A stretch of 64,000 bases of DNA from Eggerthella timonensis. GTDB taxonomy: Bacteria; Actinomycetota; Coriobacteriia; Coriobacteriales; Eggerthellaceae. Of this stretch, positions 26,813 through 35,111 are shown piece by piece (within the stretch, counting starts at the first letter, position 1; each line of letters starts with the position of its first letter). The stretch covers positions 3,641,983 through 3,705,982 of the forward strand of contig NZ_FXXA01000002.1 of the NCBI RefSeq assembly GCF_900184265.1, read 5' to 3'. The translations under genes were made by a program, and so were the position numbers. A model generated the notes under the pieces. That model saw only the letters and a list, made by a program, of their open reading frames with translations. It ran no database searches and was not told where the DNA came from.

Positions 26813-27688
26813 TTAGCCGAAGCGTCCGGCGACGTAGTCCGCGGTGCGGGGGTCGGTCGGGTTCGTGAAGATGTCGTCGGTCGAACCGGACTCCACCATC
26901 TCGCCCAGCAGGAAGAACGCGGTCTTGTCGGACACGCGCAGCGCCTGCAGCATGTTGTGCGTCACCATGATCACCGTGTACTTGCTCTTGAGCTCGCCCA
27001 CGAGATCCTCGATCTTCGCAGTGGAGATGGGGTCGAGCGCACTCGTGGACTCGTCCATGAGCAGCACCTCGGGGCGCACGGCCAATGCGCGAGCGATGCA
27101 CAGGCGCTGCTGCTGGCCGCCGGACAGGCCCAGCGCGTTCTTCTTGAGACGGTCCTTCATCTCGTCCCAGATGGCGGCGTCGCGCAGGCTCTGCTCTACG
27201 ATGACGTCGAGGTCGGCGCGGTTCTTGATGCCGTGCGTGCGCGGGCCGAACGCCACGTTGTCGTACACGCTCATCGGGAAGGGGTTGGGCTGCTGGAACA
27301 CCATGCCCACGCGGCGGCGAAGGTTGTTCACATCAAGCGAGCGGTAGGCGTCCTCGCCGTCGAGCGTGATCTCCCCTTCGACGCGACAGCCCGCCACGAG
27401 GTCGTTCATGCGATTGAGGCTTTTCAGCAGCGTGGACTTGCCGCAACCCGACGGGCCGATGAGCGCCGTCACCTGGTTTTGAGGGAACTCCAGGTTGATA
27501 CCCTTCAACGCGTGGAAGTCCTTGTAGAACAGGTCGAGGTTGCGCACGCCCATCTTCACAGGCGCATCGGCGGGAGCCTGCCGACCGCTGCGCTCGACCG
27601 TGCGCACGCGAGCCTGCGGCAGGTAGGTGTGCGCGGTCGCGGAGGCTGCGGCGCGCGTCGTGGTCTTCTCTACGGTAGCGTTAGTCAT
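26813..27688 (-). CDS. pstB: Phosphate ABC transporter ATPase
   Basis: The 291 residues have an N-terminal extension of about 45 before the ABC domain. Walker A is GPSGCGKST, the Q-loop [15 protein letters not shown] is typical of PstB, the signature is [15 protein letters not shown] and Walker B is [12 protein letters not shown], followed by [11 protein letters not shown]. It powers high-affinity phosphate import through PstA/PstC. It overlaps the end of pstA by 8 bases. It ends the operon: no phoU follows, and instead there are 770 gene-free bases with inverted repeats. Confidence 0.95.
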   Translation of the reverse strand: MTNATVEKTTTRAAASATAHTYLPQARVRTVERSGRQAPADAPVKMGVRNLDLFYKDFHALKGINLEFPQNQVTALIGPSGCGKSTLLKSLNRMNDLVAGCRVEGEITLDGEDAYRSLDVNNLRRRVGMVFQQPNPFPMSVYDNVAFGPRTHGIKNRADLDVIVEQSLRDAAIWDEMKDRLKKNALGLSGGQQQRLCIARALAVRPEVLLMDESTSALDPISTAKIEDLVGELKSKYTVIMVTHNMLQALRVSDKTAFFLLGEMVESGSTDDIFTNPTDPRTADYVAGRFG

Positions 27689-28646
27689 CTTGGTTTCCTT
27701 TGCTCATCTTCTTCGCGGCGAACGTGGCCAGGAGGTTCAGCACCACCACCATGACCAGCAGCACCACCGCCGTCGCGTACGTTTCGTTCACATGCAAGCC
27801 TTCGCTGGCCAGCACGTACATGTGCACGGCCAGGGTGCGCGTCGAGTCGAACAGCGCCATGCCGCCCTGCTCGAGGAAGTTCGGGATCTGGGCGATGGAG
27901 CCCGCCGTGAAAATGAGGGCTGCCACCTCGCCCACGCAGCGGCCCAACGCCAGGATGACGCCGCCCAGGATGCCGGGAACCGCCGAGGGCAGCACGCAGC
28001 GGAACACCGTGCGCAAACGGCCCGCGCCCAGGCCGAAACCGCCTTCGCGATAGGCGTCGGGCACGGCGATGAGCGCTTCCTCGGTGGTGCGCATGACCAC
28101 GGGCAGCACCATAATGGCCAGCGTGCACGCGCCCGCCATGAGCGACAGGTTCCAGTGCAGCGCCGTCACGAAGAACAGCATGCCGAACAGGCCGTAGATG
28201 ATGGAGGGGATGCCCTGCAGCGTCTCGGTGGTGGTGCGCACGATCTGGACGAAACGGCTACCGCGCGGTGCGTATTCAACCAGGTAGATGGCTGATCCCA
28301 CGCCGACGGGCACCGCGAGGGCCAACGAGAGCGCCGCCATGAGCAGCGTGTTGACGAGCGCCGGCATGAGCGAGACGTTGTCGGAGGTGTACTCCCAGGC
28401 GAACAGGCTGGGCGTGAGGTACGGCACGCCGTTGACCAGGATGTATCCCACGAGAAACAAGAGCACCGCCGTAGTGAGCAACGCGCCCAGGTACACGAGC
28501 GATCGCAGCAGCGCCGACACGACGCGACGCGTTTTACGCTGGCGCGTTTCCGCAACGGCGAACAGGGCATCGATGCGGTCGTCGGAATCGGCAGGCGCCG
28601 CGGGGGCGGAACCGGCCTCGTAGGCTATAGTGAGCTTCGGACTCAT
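27681..28646 (-). CDS. pstA: Phosphate ABC transporter permease PstA
   Basis: The protein has 321 residues and six predicted membrane helices after a charged N terminus of about 55 residues. The permease loop reads [20 protein letters not shown] and continues with [20 protein letters not shown], the EAA-type contact with Pst[16 protein letters not shown] is a PstA-typical segment. It is coupled to pstC by a TAATG overlap and to pstB by 8 bases. It forms the phosphate channel with PstC. Confidence 0.94.
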   Translation of the reverse strand: MSPKLTIAYEAGSAPAAPADSDDRIDALFAVAETRQRKTRRVVSALLRSLVYLGALLTTAVLLFLVGYILVNGVPYLTPSLFAWEYTSDNVSLMPALVNTLLMAALSLALAVPVGVGSAIYLVEYAPRGSRFVQIVRTTTETLQGIPSIIYGLFGMLFFVTALHWNLSLMAGACTLAIMVLPVVMRTTEEALIAVPDAYREGGFGLGAGRLRTVFRCVLPSAVPGILGGVILALGRCVGEVAALIFTAGSIAQIPNFLEQGGMALFDSTRTLAVHMYVLASEGLHVNETYATAVVLLVMVVVLNLLATFAAKKMSKGNQDD

Positions 28647-29506
28647 TACTTCATCTCACCTCGCTTCTTGATTACGTTGAACAGCATGGTGATAAGCAGG
28701 ATGAACACGAACAGCACCACGCCGGTGGCAACGAGGGCGCCTCGATGCAGGTCGGCCGCATAGCCCATTTCCAGGACGATGTTCGCCGTCATGGTGCGCA
28801 CGCCGTTGAAGATGCTCTCGGGGATGAGGGGCTGGTTGCCGGCCACCATGATGACGGCCATCGTCTCGCCGATGGCGCGGCCCACGCCCAGCACCACGCC
28901 GGCCATGATGCCGGAGGTGGCGGCGGGCACGATGACGCGGAACACCGAGCGCTCGTGGTCGGCTCCCAGCGCCAGCGCACCTTCGTAGTACTTCTTCGGC
29001 ACGGCATCGAGCGCGCTCTGCGCCACGGTGATGATGGTGGGCAGGATCATGATGCCCAGCAGCACGGCTGCCGCCAGCAGCGACAGGCCGTTGCCCGGCA
29101 TGTTCGCGCGGATGAACGGCACGATGAGCACGAGGCCGAAGAAGCCGTACACGACCGACGGGATGCCGGCCAGCAGCTCGACGCCGGGCTTGAGCACGGC
29201 TGCAATCTTTCCGCTGGCGAATCGCGAGAGGAAGATAGCGCACAGAAGGCCCGTGGGCACGCCCACGACGATGGCACCGGCCGTCACGTAGATGCTGCCG
29301 ATGATCATGGGGAAGATGCCGTAGATATCGTTGGCCGGCCGCCACGTGGTGCCGAAGAGGAACTCCGGCAGGCCGATCTGCGCGATGGCCGGCACGCCGT
29401 TGGCGAACAGGAAGACGCAGATGAGGGCGACCGCAAGGATCGAAATCCCCGCGGCTCCCACGAACAGCGCCTTCGCGATGCCTTCCTTGATATGCGGGTG
29501 GGACAT
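28646..29506 (-). CDS. pstC: Phosphate ABC transporter permease PstC
   Basis: The protein has 286 residues from ATG 29506 (CCAAGGAG ribosome site); an ATG 21 bases upstream lacks one. It has six membrane helices. FLFGTTWRPANDIYGIFPMI is the PstC signature region, and the EAA loop reads YYEGALALGADHERSVFRVI. ETMAVIMVAGN follows. It works with PstA, PstB and the lipoprotein PstS. A large hairpin separates it from pstS. Confidence 0.94.
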   Translation of the reverse strand: MSHPHIKEGIAKALFVGAAGISILAVALICVFLFANGVPAIAQIGLPEFLFGTTWRPANDIYGIFPMIIGSIYVTAGAIVVGVPTGLLCAIFLSRFASGKIAAVLKPGVELLAGIPSVVYGFFGLVLIVPFIRANMPGNGLSLLAAAVLLGIMILPTIITVAQSALDAVPKKYYEGALALGADHERSVFRVIVPAATSGIMAGVVLGVGRAIGETMAVIMVAGNQPLIPESIFNGVRTMTANIVLEMGYAADLHRGALVATGVVLFVFILLITMLFNVIKKRGEMK

Positions 29507-29532
29507 GGAAACTCCTTGGTTTGGCAAAGTCA

Positions 29533-29611
29533 GCGAGAGGTGCCGAGGGGTCCCGAATCGCCCCGTTTCGCGCAGCGAAAAGGGGCGATTTGGGGTGTAT
29601 CGGCACCTCGC
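29533..29611 (-). other. Intercistronic stem-loop between pstS and pstC
   Basis: Outer stem GCGAGAGGTGCCGA/TCGGCACCTCGC and inner stem AATCGCCCC/GGGGCGATT enclose the spacer. Such a structure can protect or partly terminate the upstream message, which would favour PstS over the permeases. That is an inference from position. Confidence 0.55.
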
Positions 29612-29635
29612 AGCGTCGAGCGCTTCCGGCGGCTG

Positions 29636-30556
29636 CTAAGCAGACGGAACGATATCTTCCCAGGTGGTCAGTTCGCCGGTGTAGATGCCCTTCACTTGGT
29701 CGGACGTCAGGTTGTCCAGCGACGCGCCGGGGTTCACGATAACGGCGATGCCGTCCTGCGCGATGACCGTGGCCTTCACGCTGCTCTCGGAGTCCTTGAG
29801 CTCGCGAGAGACCATGCCGATGTCGCAGGTTCCCTCGGCGGCCATGTTCACGCCGGTGGTCGAGTCGGACTGGTTGACCTCGATGGTGACGTCGGGGTTG
29901 AGGGCCTTGTACGCCTCGGACAGCTTCTCCATGACCGGGGTTACCGACGAAGAGCCGGCGATGACGATCTTGCCGGACTTGCCGGAAGCCGTGTAGGAGC
30001 CCGCGTTGTCGGCCACGGAGATGCAGCCGTTATCCTCGACCACCTTCTGACCCTCGGCGCTCATGATGTAGTCGATGAAGTCCTGCGCCACGTCGGAGGT
30101 GCCGTCCTTCGTCACGATGTTGAACGGACGGGCCACCTTGTACTCGCCGCTCTTCACGTTCTCGGCCGTCGCCTCGGCGCCGTCGATGCTGAGCGCCTTC
30201 ACCGTGTCGTTCAGCGAGCCGAGCGAGATGTAGCCGATGCCGTTCTCGTCGCCGGACACCGACGTCATCATGACCGACGTGGAGTTCGTGATGGCCGCAG
30301 ACGGAGTGGTCATATCCACCTTGTCGCCGTTCGCGTCCTTCTCCTCGATGCCGAACAGCTCGATGAACGCGCCGCGGGTGCCGGAGCCGTCTTCGCGCGA
30401 GTACACCGAGATCTGGCCCGAGGGACTTGCGGAAGCGGATGCACCGTCGCTTCCGTCCGCTGCAGTCGCGCCGTTTCCGCCTGCGCAGCCCGCGACGCCC
30501 AGCAGGCCGAACGCGAGCACGGCCCCCATCGCCACCATCAGCAGTCGTTTCTTCAT
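29636..30556 (-). CDS. pstS: Phosphate-binding lipoprotein
   Basis: The protein has 306 residues from ATG 30556. The signal peptide MKKRLLMVAMGAVLAFGLLG ends in VAGC (lipobox), so it is anchored outside the membrane. Two phosphate-binding modules appear to be joined: SREDGSGTRGAFIELFG with ATTNS-type contacts (TNSTSVMMTSV), then KIVIAGSSSVTPVMEKLSEA and GVNMAAEGTCDIGMVSRELK. This TGSSSV order (phosphate loop in the second half) is a recognised actinobacterial/clostridial PstS layout. It leads the pst operon, with a candidate Pho box 117 bases upstream. Confidence 0.9.
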   Translation of the reverse strand: MKKRLLMVAMGAVLAFGLLGVAGCAGGNGATAADGSDGASASASPSGQISVYSREDGSGTRGAFIELFGIEEKDANGDKVDMTTPSAAITNSTSVMMTSVSGDENGIGYISLGSLNDTVKALSIDGAEATAENVKSGEYKVARPFNIVTKDGTSDVAQDFIDYIMSAEGQKVVEDNGCISVADNAGSYTASGKSGKIVIAGSSSVTPVMEKLSEAYKALNPDVTIEVNQSDSTTGVNMAAEGTCDIGMVSRELKDSESSVKATVIAQDGIAVIVNPGASLDNLTSDQVKGIYTGELTTWEDIVPSA

Positions 30557-30672
30557 GTTGTCTGTTCCTTTCGTTGGCGCCTTGAAGGCGCATGGTGTTC
30601 GCTGAACGCGGGCCCTCGGCCCGCTGCGACAACCATGATGAGGAACCAGCATCAAAGGAGTGTCGGAAGCCG

Positions 30673-30689
30673 ATCAAATCTGAGTAAAG
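30673..30689 (-). promoter_or_regulatory. Candidate Pho box upstream of pstS
   Basis: TCAAATCTGAGTAAAGT, matching 15 of 17 bases of the motif before the phoB-like gene. Probable binding site of that regulator. Confidence 0.6.
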
Positions 30690-30770
30690 TTTGAGGACGC
30701 ATGACGTGCGCACGCGTAATCGGCCACGATACAATGGTCGGCGGAGGGAATACCGCACGAAAGGGGCATC

Positions 30771-30983
30771 ATGAAGCTTTCCGCACGCAATACGCTGAAG
30801 GGCACCGTCACCGCCATTCATCCGGGCGCGGTGAACGCCATCGTCATCCTCGAGCTGGACGGAGGCCAGCTGATCACGTCGACGATCTCGATGGGCTCGC
30901 TCAAGGATCTCGATCTGGAAGTGGGGCAGACCGCCTACGCCATCGTCAAGGCATCGTCGGTTATCATCGGCGTCGACGACTAG
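30771..30983 (+). CDS. mop: Molybdate-binding Mop (TOBE) protein
   Basis: The 70 residues MKLSARNTLKGTVTAIHPGA and onward form a single TOBE/Mop domain (SARN-LKG-V is its signature), ending KASSVIIGVDD. Stand-alone Mop proteins (molbindins) assemble as hexamers that store or buffer molybdate or tungstate. A GAAAGGGGC ribosome site and a TACAAT -10 (30730) precede it. No molybdate transporter is adjacent, so its partner genes are elsewhere. Length and motif make the call secure. Confidence 0.9.
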   Translation: MKLSARNTLKGTVTAIHPGAVNAIVILELDGGQLITSTISMGSLKDLDLEVGQTAYAIVKASSVIIGVDD

Positions 30984-30999
30984 CGAAGCCTCGAGGATA

Positions 31000-31145
31000 C
31001 GCCCGCGTTGGATTCGCGAGGCACGCGCGTAGGACGCGCGTGGAATCCGCGGGGGAAACGGCGGCAGGCCGCGTGGAATCCGCGTGAGAAGCGCGCTGGA
31101 TCCCCGCAAGATCGAGGCGGATCCGCGCTGGATCTGCGCCATCGC
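31000..31145. repeat. GC-rich degenerate repeat upstream of the small toxin-like gene
   Basis: Irregular repeats built on GCGTGGAATCCGCG (twice) and GCGCTGGATC (twice), with further variants. No reading frame here has coding character. It lies between mop and the promoter at 31164. Confidence 0.55.
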
Positions 31146-31163
31146 CGCGTGATACCGCGTTGC

Positions 31164-31169
31164 TATACT
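31164..31169 (+). promoter_or_regulatory. Extended -10 promoter of the small peptide gene
   Basis: TGCTATACT is an extended -10 (TGn before TATACT). Transcription would start near 31176 and give a leader of about 85 bases before the ATG at 31261. Confidence 0.5.
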
Positions 31170-31260
31170 GGTAGGCACGAAGCGCGGAGGCGGCGCGGCA
31201 CCACACCCCTTTCCACCAGATGCTCCCGAGTGAGGGACCGTGCGGAGGGAGGTGGACGCC

Positions 31261-31371
31261 ATGACCGTTTTGGCCTTGATCGCGGCGATCCTTGAGTTCG
31301 CTTCCAGTTTGCTGGGGTTCTTGACCGCAATAATGGAGCGGCTCCCGATCCGCAAGGACAAGGAGCCGTAA
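31261..31371 (+). CDS. 36-residue hydrophobic peptide, probable type I toxin
   Basis: The sequence opens MTVLALIAAILEFASSLLGF and continues to a charged end, IRKDKEP. One membrane helix (about residues 3-25) and a short basic/acidic tail resemble small holin-like and Fst/TxpA-type type I toxins. GGAGGGAGG sits at good distance before the ATG. A minus-strand promoter just beyond its 3' end points back toward it, and the two transcripts would overlap. Family membership is by resemblance only. Confidence 0.6.
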   Translation: MTVLALIAAILEFASSLLGFLTAIMERLPIRKDKEP

Positions 31372-31446
31372 GAAAAGTAGCCAAACCGCCGAGGCGATTC
31401 GAGAGCCGTGGGGAGTAACAGCTCCCTGCGGCTCGCCTCTATTATA
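31372..31446 (-). ncRNA. Candidate antisense RNA (antitoxin) and shared hairpin
   Basis: On the minus strand TATAAT (31446-31441) is preceded 16 bases upstream by TTGCTT. The transcript would start near 31435 and run toward the toxin gene's 3' end. The first 45 bases form a strong hairpin (outer GAGGCGA, inner GAGAGCC/GGCTC and GGGAG/CTCCC) that is also the toxin mRNA's 3' stem. The end of the RNA is not determined. Coordinates cover only the part outside the peptide gene. Confidence 0.45.
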
Positions 31447-31531
31447 CGAACATGCGCCTCAAAAGCAAGCGCGAACGCGATCCCCCGCCTCTCGGCATCG
31501 GCCGGTCAGCCTGCGTCCTTTCGACGCTTCG

Positions 31532-32614
31532 TCAGTACACGTTGTGGATGACCTCGGCGGACCCGAGGAGATTGTCCACGGGCAGCGTCGAGCCGTCGTC
31601 GAGCACCACCGTGCCGTCGAAACGCCCGAATACCTGGTGCTGGTCAGAGCGGATCAGCTTGAAATCCATCCAGTCCACACGGTCGAGCAACGGGGTGAAC
31701 ACGAGGTCGAGTCGTCCCTCGTCGTCGGTCATATGCCAGGGTTGCATGAGCTGGAAGCGATCGGCCGTCTTCTTCGCGCTCGCGCCGCCCGTCTTCTCGG
31801 GGATGCCGAAGTCGACGCGATGGAGCTTGTGCGCCACGCCGTCGACGAACGCCATGTTCTCGGACGCGGCCGACGTATCGCCGAACCCGTATCCCAGGTT
31901 GAGCCCGAAGCGACGGCCGCCCTGCCATCCCTGCGCCACGGCCCAGTACCACGTGTTGTCGCGCGTCCACACGCCACGCCCCCAATCGAGCAGGCCGAAC
32001 GAGTCCTCGGGGCAGAACCCGTGCACGAGCAGGCCCTTCTTGAAGCTGCCGCGCGCTCGCATGGCGACGATCTTCTGGTTGTAGTAGAACGCGAGCGGGT
32101 CTTCGGCCCACGGCGTGCTGATCACCATCGAATCGCGCGGCTCCTCGTCGAGCACGGCCTCGAACGACAGGTCGTCGTTGTCGTCGAAGTTCGCGAACCA
32201 CACCTTGAGACGGCGCTGCCCGTCTTCCACCTCGAAGCGGAACGACACGCGGTTGTTCTCGAACGCGGTAACGCCTTTTTCCGAGGTCGCGGGCAGCTTG
32301 AATCGCCCGAGGGGAAACGGCGCGATCACGCTCGCCGTGTGGGACGTGGCCTGGGCGAAGTCCATAACCGAAGCCGAGATGAGGCCGACGTAGCCCATGT
32401 CGCCCACGGTGAGCGCCACGGCGAATTCGTCGTCGTTCACCAGGTAGTAGTCCCACTCCTTGATGCGGTACTTCGGCGCTTTGATGCGATCGCGGTCGTA
32501 CGTGCGCACAAGCGACGTGGCCCAACCGCACGCGGCCAGCGCTCCATCGAGGTGGTGCAGCGGGCCTTCGGCCAAACGCGTTTCAGACATGGTCTCCCTC
32601 GCCTCCTCGCTCAC
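31532..32614 (-). CDS. DUF2804 family protein
   Basis: The 360-residue soluble protein begins at GTG 32614, overlapping the mscS stop (GTGA); an ATG at 32590 with GAGGGAG before it is an alternative. Motifs seen across the family include KEWDYYLVNDDEFAVALTVG, RFEVEDGQRRLKVWF, GLLDWGRGVWTRDNTWYW and a Trp-rich core. There is no signal peptide. The family is widespread in Actinobacteria and Firmicutes but has no assigned activity; a lipocalin-like or carotenoid-hydratase-like fold has been proposed for relatives. It is cotranscribed with mscS. Confidence 0.8.
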   Translation of the reverse strand: MSEEARETMSETRLAEGPLHHLDGALAACGWATSLVRTYDRDRIKAPKYRIKEWDYYLVNDDEFAVALTVGDMGYVGLISASVMDFAQATSHTASVIAPFPLGRFKLPATSEKGVTAFENNRVSFRFEVEDGQRRLKVWFANFDDNDDLSFEAVLDEEPRDSMVISTPWAEDPLAFYYNQKIVAMRARGSFKKGLLVHGFCPEDSFGLLDWGRGVWTRDNTWYWAVAQGWQGGRRFGLNLGYGFGDTSAASENMAFVDGVAHKLHRVDFGIPEKTGGASAKKTADRFQLMQPWHMTDDEGRLDLVFTPLLDRVDWMDFKLIRSDQHQVFGRFDGTVVLDDGSTLPVDNLLGSAEVIHNVY

Positions 32615-33576
32615 GATTGCTCCTCTTTCCCGATGCGCAGGGCCCGCGCCATGCGCTTGCGGAAGCTCGGTTTGCGCTTCTGCTTGGAAGCCGGCTTCGG
32701 CTTGGGCTTCGGTTTCGTCTTTGCCGAGCCGTCGGCCTCGCGCGCTGCGGCTTCATCGGCTTCTCGCTGCGCGTCTTCCAGCACCTGCTCCGCGCGCTCG
32801 GGCGCGGACGTGCGGGTCAGCGGGGCGACGGCGCGCAGTACCGCGTCGGTGGCGCGGCCGGTGGTGCGGCTATCGGCCATGCTGAACGAGATGGATCCCG
32901 CATAACCCTGTGCGGTGATTTCCGAAAACGTGAGCTTCGGCTGCTTGACCACCTTGCCGACGGTAGCCGCCGCCTCGCTCGCCTCGTGCTCGATGGCTGT
33001 CGCCACCTCGTCGAGGTGCTGGCCGTCGGTGGTGACCACCACGGCCAAGCTCACCTGGTTCGTAGGAGGCAGGTGCGTGAGGGCGGTCTTGCTGATGATG
33101 GAGTTTGGGATGAGCACTTCCTCGCCCGCGCTGTTGCGGATGGTGGTGTGACGCCAGGTGATGTCTTTCACCACGCCCGTGGACGAGCCCACCTCGATGT
33201 TGTCGCCCGGCTTGATGATGCGCAGCAAGCTGACCTGCAGGCCGCCGATGAGGTTCGACAGGGTGTCCTGGAAACCCAGCGAGATGGCGATGCCGCCGAT
33301 GCCGAGCGCGGTGATGGCGGCGCTCACGTCCACGCGGAAGCAGGTTGACAGCATGATGCACACGCCGGTGATCCACACGGCCCCGCGGGCGATGTTGATG
33401 AAGATGGAGCTTGAGGGAAGGTCGCGCTCCTCGTTGATCTCGAGCACACGGCGCAGGAAGCGTCTCGTCAGACGCGCGATGACGGCCGTGATCGCCAGAA
33501 TGACCACCGCCGAGACGGCCGTGGTCACCCAGTCGGTGCGCACGAGAGCGTCGATGTAGTTTTGAAGCTGTTCCAT
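32611..33576 (-). CDS. mscS: Small-conductance mechanosensitive channel (MscS family)
   Basis: The 321-residue protein has membrane helices near 17-37, 65-85 and 88-115. The last has the pore-lining AITALGIGGIAISLGFQDTL, then SNLIGGLQVSLLRIIKPGDN, the hallmark of the family. A beta domain (HTTIRNSAGEEVLIPNS) follows, and an unusual C-terminal extension rich in Lys/Pro (SAKTKPKPKPKPASKQKRKP). It releases solutes on hypo-osmotic shock. The basic tail is longer than in E. coli MscS (286 residues). Confidence 0.9.
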   Translation of the reverse strand: MEQLQNYIDALVRTDWVTTAVSAVVILAITAVIARLTRRFLRRVLEINEERDLPSSSIFINIARGAVWITGVCIMLSTCFRVDVSAAITALGIGGIAISLGFQDTLSNLIGGLQVSLLRIIKPGDNIEVGSSTGVVKDITWRHTTIRNSAGEEVLIPNSIISKTALTHLPPTNQVSLAVVVTTDGQHLDEVATAIEHEASEAAATVGKVVKQPKLTFSEITAQGYAGSISFSMADSRTTGRATDAVLRAVAPLTRTSAPERAEQVLEDAQREADEAAAREADGSAKTKPKPKPKPASKQKRKPSFRKRMARALRIGKEEQS

Positions 33577-33614
33577 GCCGTTATCCTACCATGTCAGACG
33601 AGATACGGGGGCGA

Positions 33615-33686
33615 TGAGACAAAGGGACGGGGTTACTGTCTCATTTCGCACGCGAAATGAGACAGTAACCCCGTCCCTTTGTCTCA
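33615..33686. repeat. Perfect 35-bp inverted repeat, second REP-like copy
   Basis: The arms are exact reverse complements about a 2-base centre (33650-33651). The arm begins TGAGACAAAGGGACGGGGTT and ends CTGTCTCATTTCGC. It has the same design as 9351-9424 with matched differences in both arms. It lies between mscS and nrdG. Confidence 0.85.
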
Positions 33687-33693
33687 CCCGCCT

Positions 33694-34239
33694 TCACCAC
33701 GACGGGGGCTTTTCAGGGAAGTCCTCGTGAGTTTCCCATAAAACGATGCGCCCGTGGGTTCGGGTTGCGGGAACGTCAATCAATCGTTGGTTGCGGGAGC
33801 CGCGCCAGGGCAGATCGAAGGAATGCTGCGCCTGGACGAACGGGCCGTCCACCAATACGTCGGTCTGATCGAGCAGCTCGCGTGCGGCCGCGTCGGGAAA
33901 GCCGGCCTCCAGCTGCTCGTAGCGATAGCCCGAGTACGTCCATACGTTCAGCCCCAGCTCGCGCACTTGGAGCGCCAGTTCGGCGCAGGCTGCGGCCTGT
34001 TCGAACGGTTCGCCGCCCGAGATGGTGACGCCCTGCACCAGCTTGTTGGCCGCGATGTCGGCCACCACGTCCTCGATCGCGCGCATCGTGCCACCCATGC
34101 ATGGCTGGCTGTCGGGATTGTGGCACCCGGGGCACGCATGCGAGCAACCCTGCACGAACACGGCATAGCGCAACCCCGGCCCGTCGACAATGGAGTCCGG
34201 AGCCGCGCCGTAGAGACGAATGGTGGTAGGTGTGGTCAT
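33694..34239 (-). CDS. nrdG: Anaerobic ribonucleotide reductase activating protein (radical SAM)
   Basis: The protein has 181 residues from ATG 34239. The iron-sulfur/SAM motif CSHACPGC follows FVQG, then SGGEPFEQ, with DVLVDGPF toward the end. NrdG makes the glycyl radical on NrdD using S-adenosylmethionine. NrdD lies 2 kb upstream on the same strand with a restriction-modification pair between them; normally the two genes adjoin. The upstream bases GCGAGGG serve as a modest ribosome site. Confidence 0.93.
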   Translation of the reverse strand: MTTPTTIRLYGAAPDSIVDGPGLRYAVFVQGCSHACPGCHNPDSQPCMGGTMRAIEDVVADIAANKLVQGVTISGGEPFEQAAACAELALQVRELGLNVWTYSGYRYEQLEAGFPDAAARELLDQTDVLVDGPFVQAQHSFDLPWRGSRNQRLIDVPATRTHGRIVLWETHEDFPEKPPSW

Positions 34240-34256
34240 TGGGCTGGGCCCTCGCG

Positions 34257-35111
34257 CTACACGCAAAGGTCTAAAGGCAAGTCGGAAATATCCTTTAGCC
34301 TGTTGCCCTCAACTAAAATATCTAGCAACTCCAGCGCATCCTCAGCGCCTACCGCCTCAATAGAGTTCCTCAATTCGTACAATGCAAAATGATATACGCA
34401 ATCAATGTCTCCCGTCCCGAGCGCCAACGAGGATATGCGAGATGGCAAAGGTTCGGCCGTTACGACAGCAATATGTGGAAGCGACCCCTTTCTGTTTCTT
34501 ATTAGATTCAAAGCTTCTGTACGACTGTTCTGAGCCCGATCACTGCGAATAGTCCATTTGGCCGAAACTGAAGCATGCAAAATGGGCAACGAGCGATATT
34601 TGGCACGGATATCTGCCAGTGTACTCACACTATCATCAACCAAGTAGGTCGGAACATTAATGAAATCATCATCGTAAGGCTCACGGGATATCAATATGTC
34701 TGGACATACCAAATAATCATTCCCGAGAACAGTAGCCAACGCTTCGTTTTCCCGAATAAGCGCATTTATTTCTGAAAGATGATGGTACTGCACAAAAGAA
34801 GATGTTTTCGTTCTGCTTCTATTGCCCAATTTCTCAACTGACCATATTCCCGGACGAAGATTTCCCATAAACAAGAATGTCTCTTCAAGGAAAACTTTCA
34901 CTGCCTCTTCGAAGTTAGATCCACTTGTTTGTCCTGCAATTTTTTCGAATTCAAGAATCTCTAATTGGTCGGCGATCCCTTTCGCTATGGCAATCGAGAG
35001 TTTGCTTCCTTTATCAGCATTCGACGGTATTCCTTCAGCGGAAACTGTCAACGTACCCTTTAGAAGGCTGGCATGAAATCTATCACGCGCGACCGCGACA
35101 AGTGGATCCAT
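34257..35111 (-). CDS. NgoMIV-type restriction endonuclease, predicted to cut GCCGGC
   Basis: The protein has 284 residues from ATG 35111, with GGAGG 7 bases before it; it overlaps the methyltransferase end by 29 bases. The block LHASVSAKWTIRSDRAQNSR and the ending RLKDISDLPLDL correspond closely to NgoMIV as I remember it. The active-site residues line up at a constant offset: Glu 69, Asp 138 (CPDIL), Lys 185 (AKWT) and Glu 199. NgoMIV cuts GCCGGC as a tetramer. The specificity here is inferred. Base composition is clearly AT-richer than the surroundings, a sign of transfer. Confidence 0.85.
   Translation of the reverse strand: MDPLVAVARDRFHASLLKGTLTVSAEGIPSNADKGSKLSIAIAKGIADQLEILEFEKIAGQTSGSNFEEAVKVFLEETFLFMGNLRPGIWSVEKLGNRSRTKTSSFVQYHHLSEINALIRENEALATVLGNDYLVCPDILISREPYDDDFINVPTYLVDDSVSTLADIRAKYRSLPILHASVSAKWTIRSDRAQNSRTEALNLIRNRKGSLPHIAVVTAEPLPSRISSLALGTGDIDCVYHFALYELRNSIEAVGAEDALELLDILVEGNRLKDISDLPLDLCV

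Noticed and set aside
26129-26868. Several 100-215 codon frames between phoB and pstB
   Set aside because: They overlap each other on both strands and run through inverted repeats; none has a domain or credible start.
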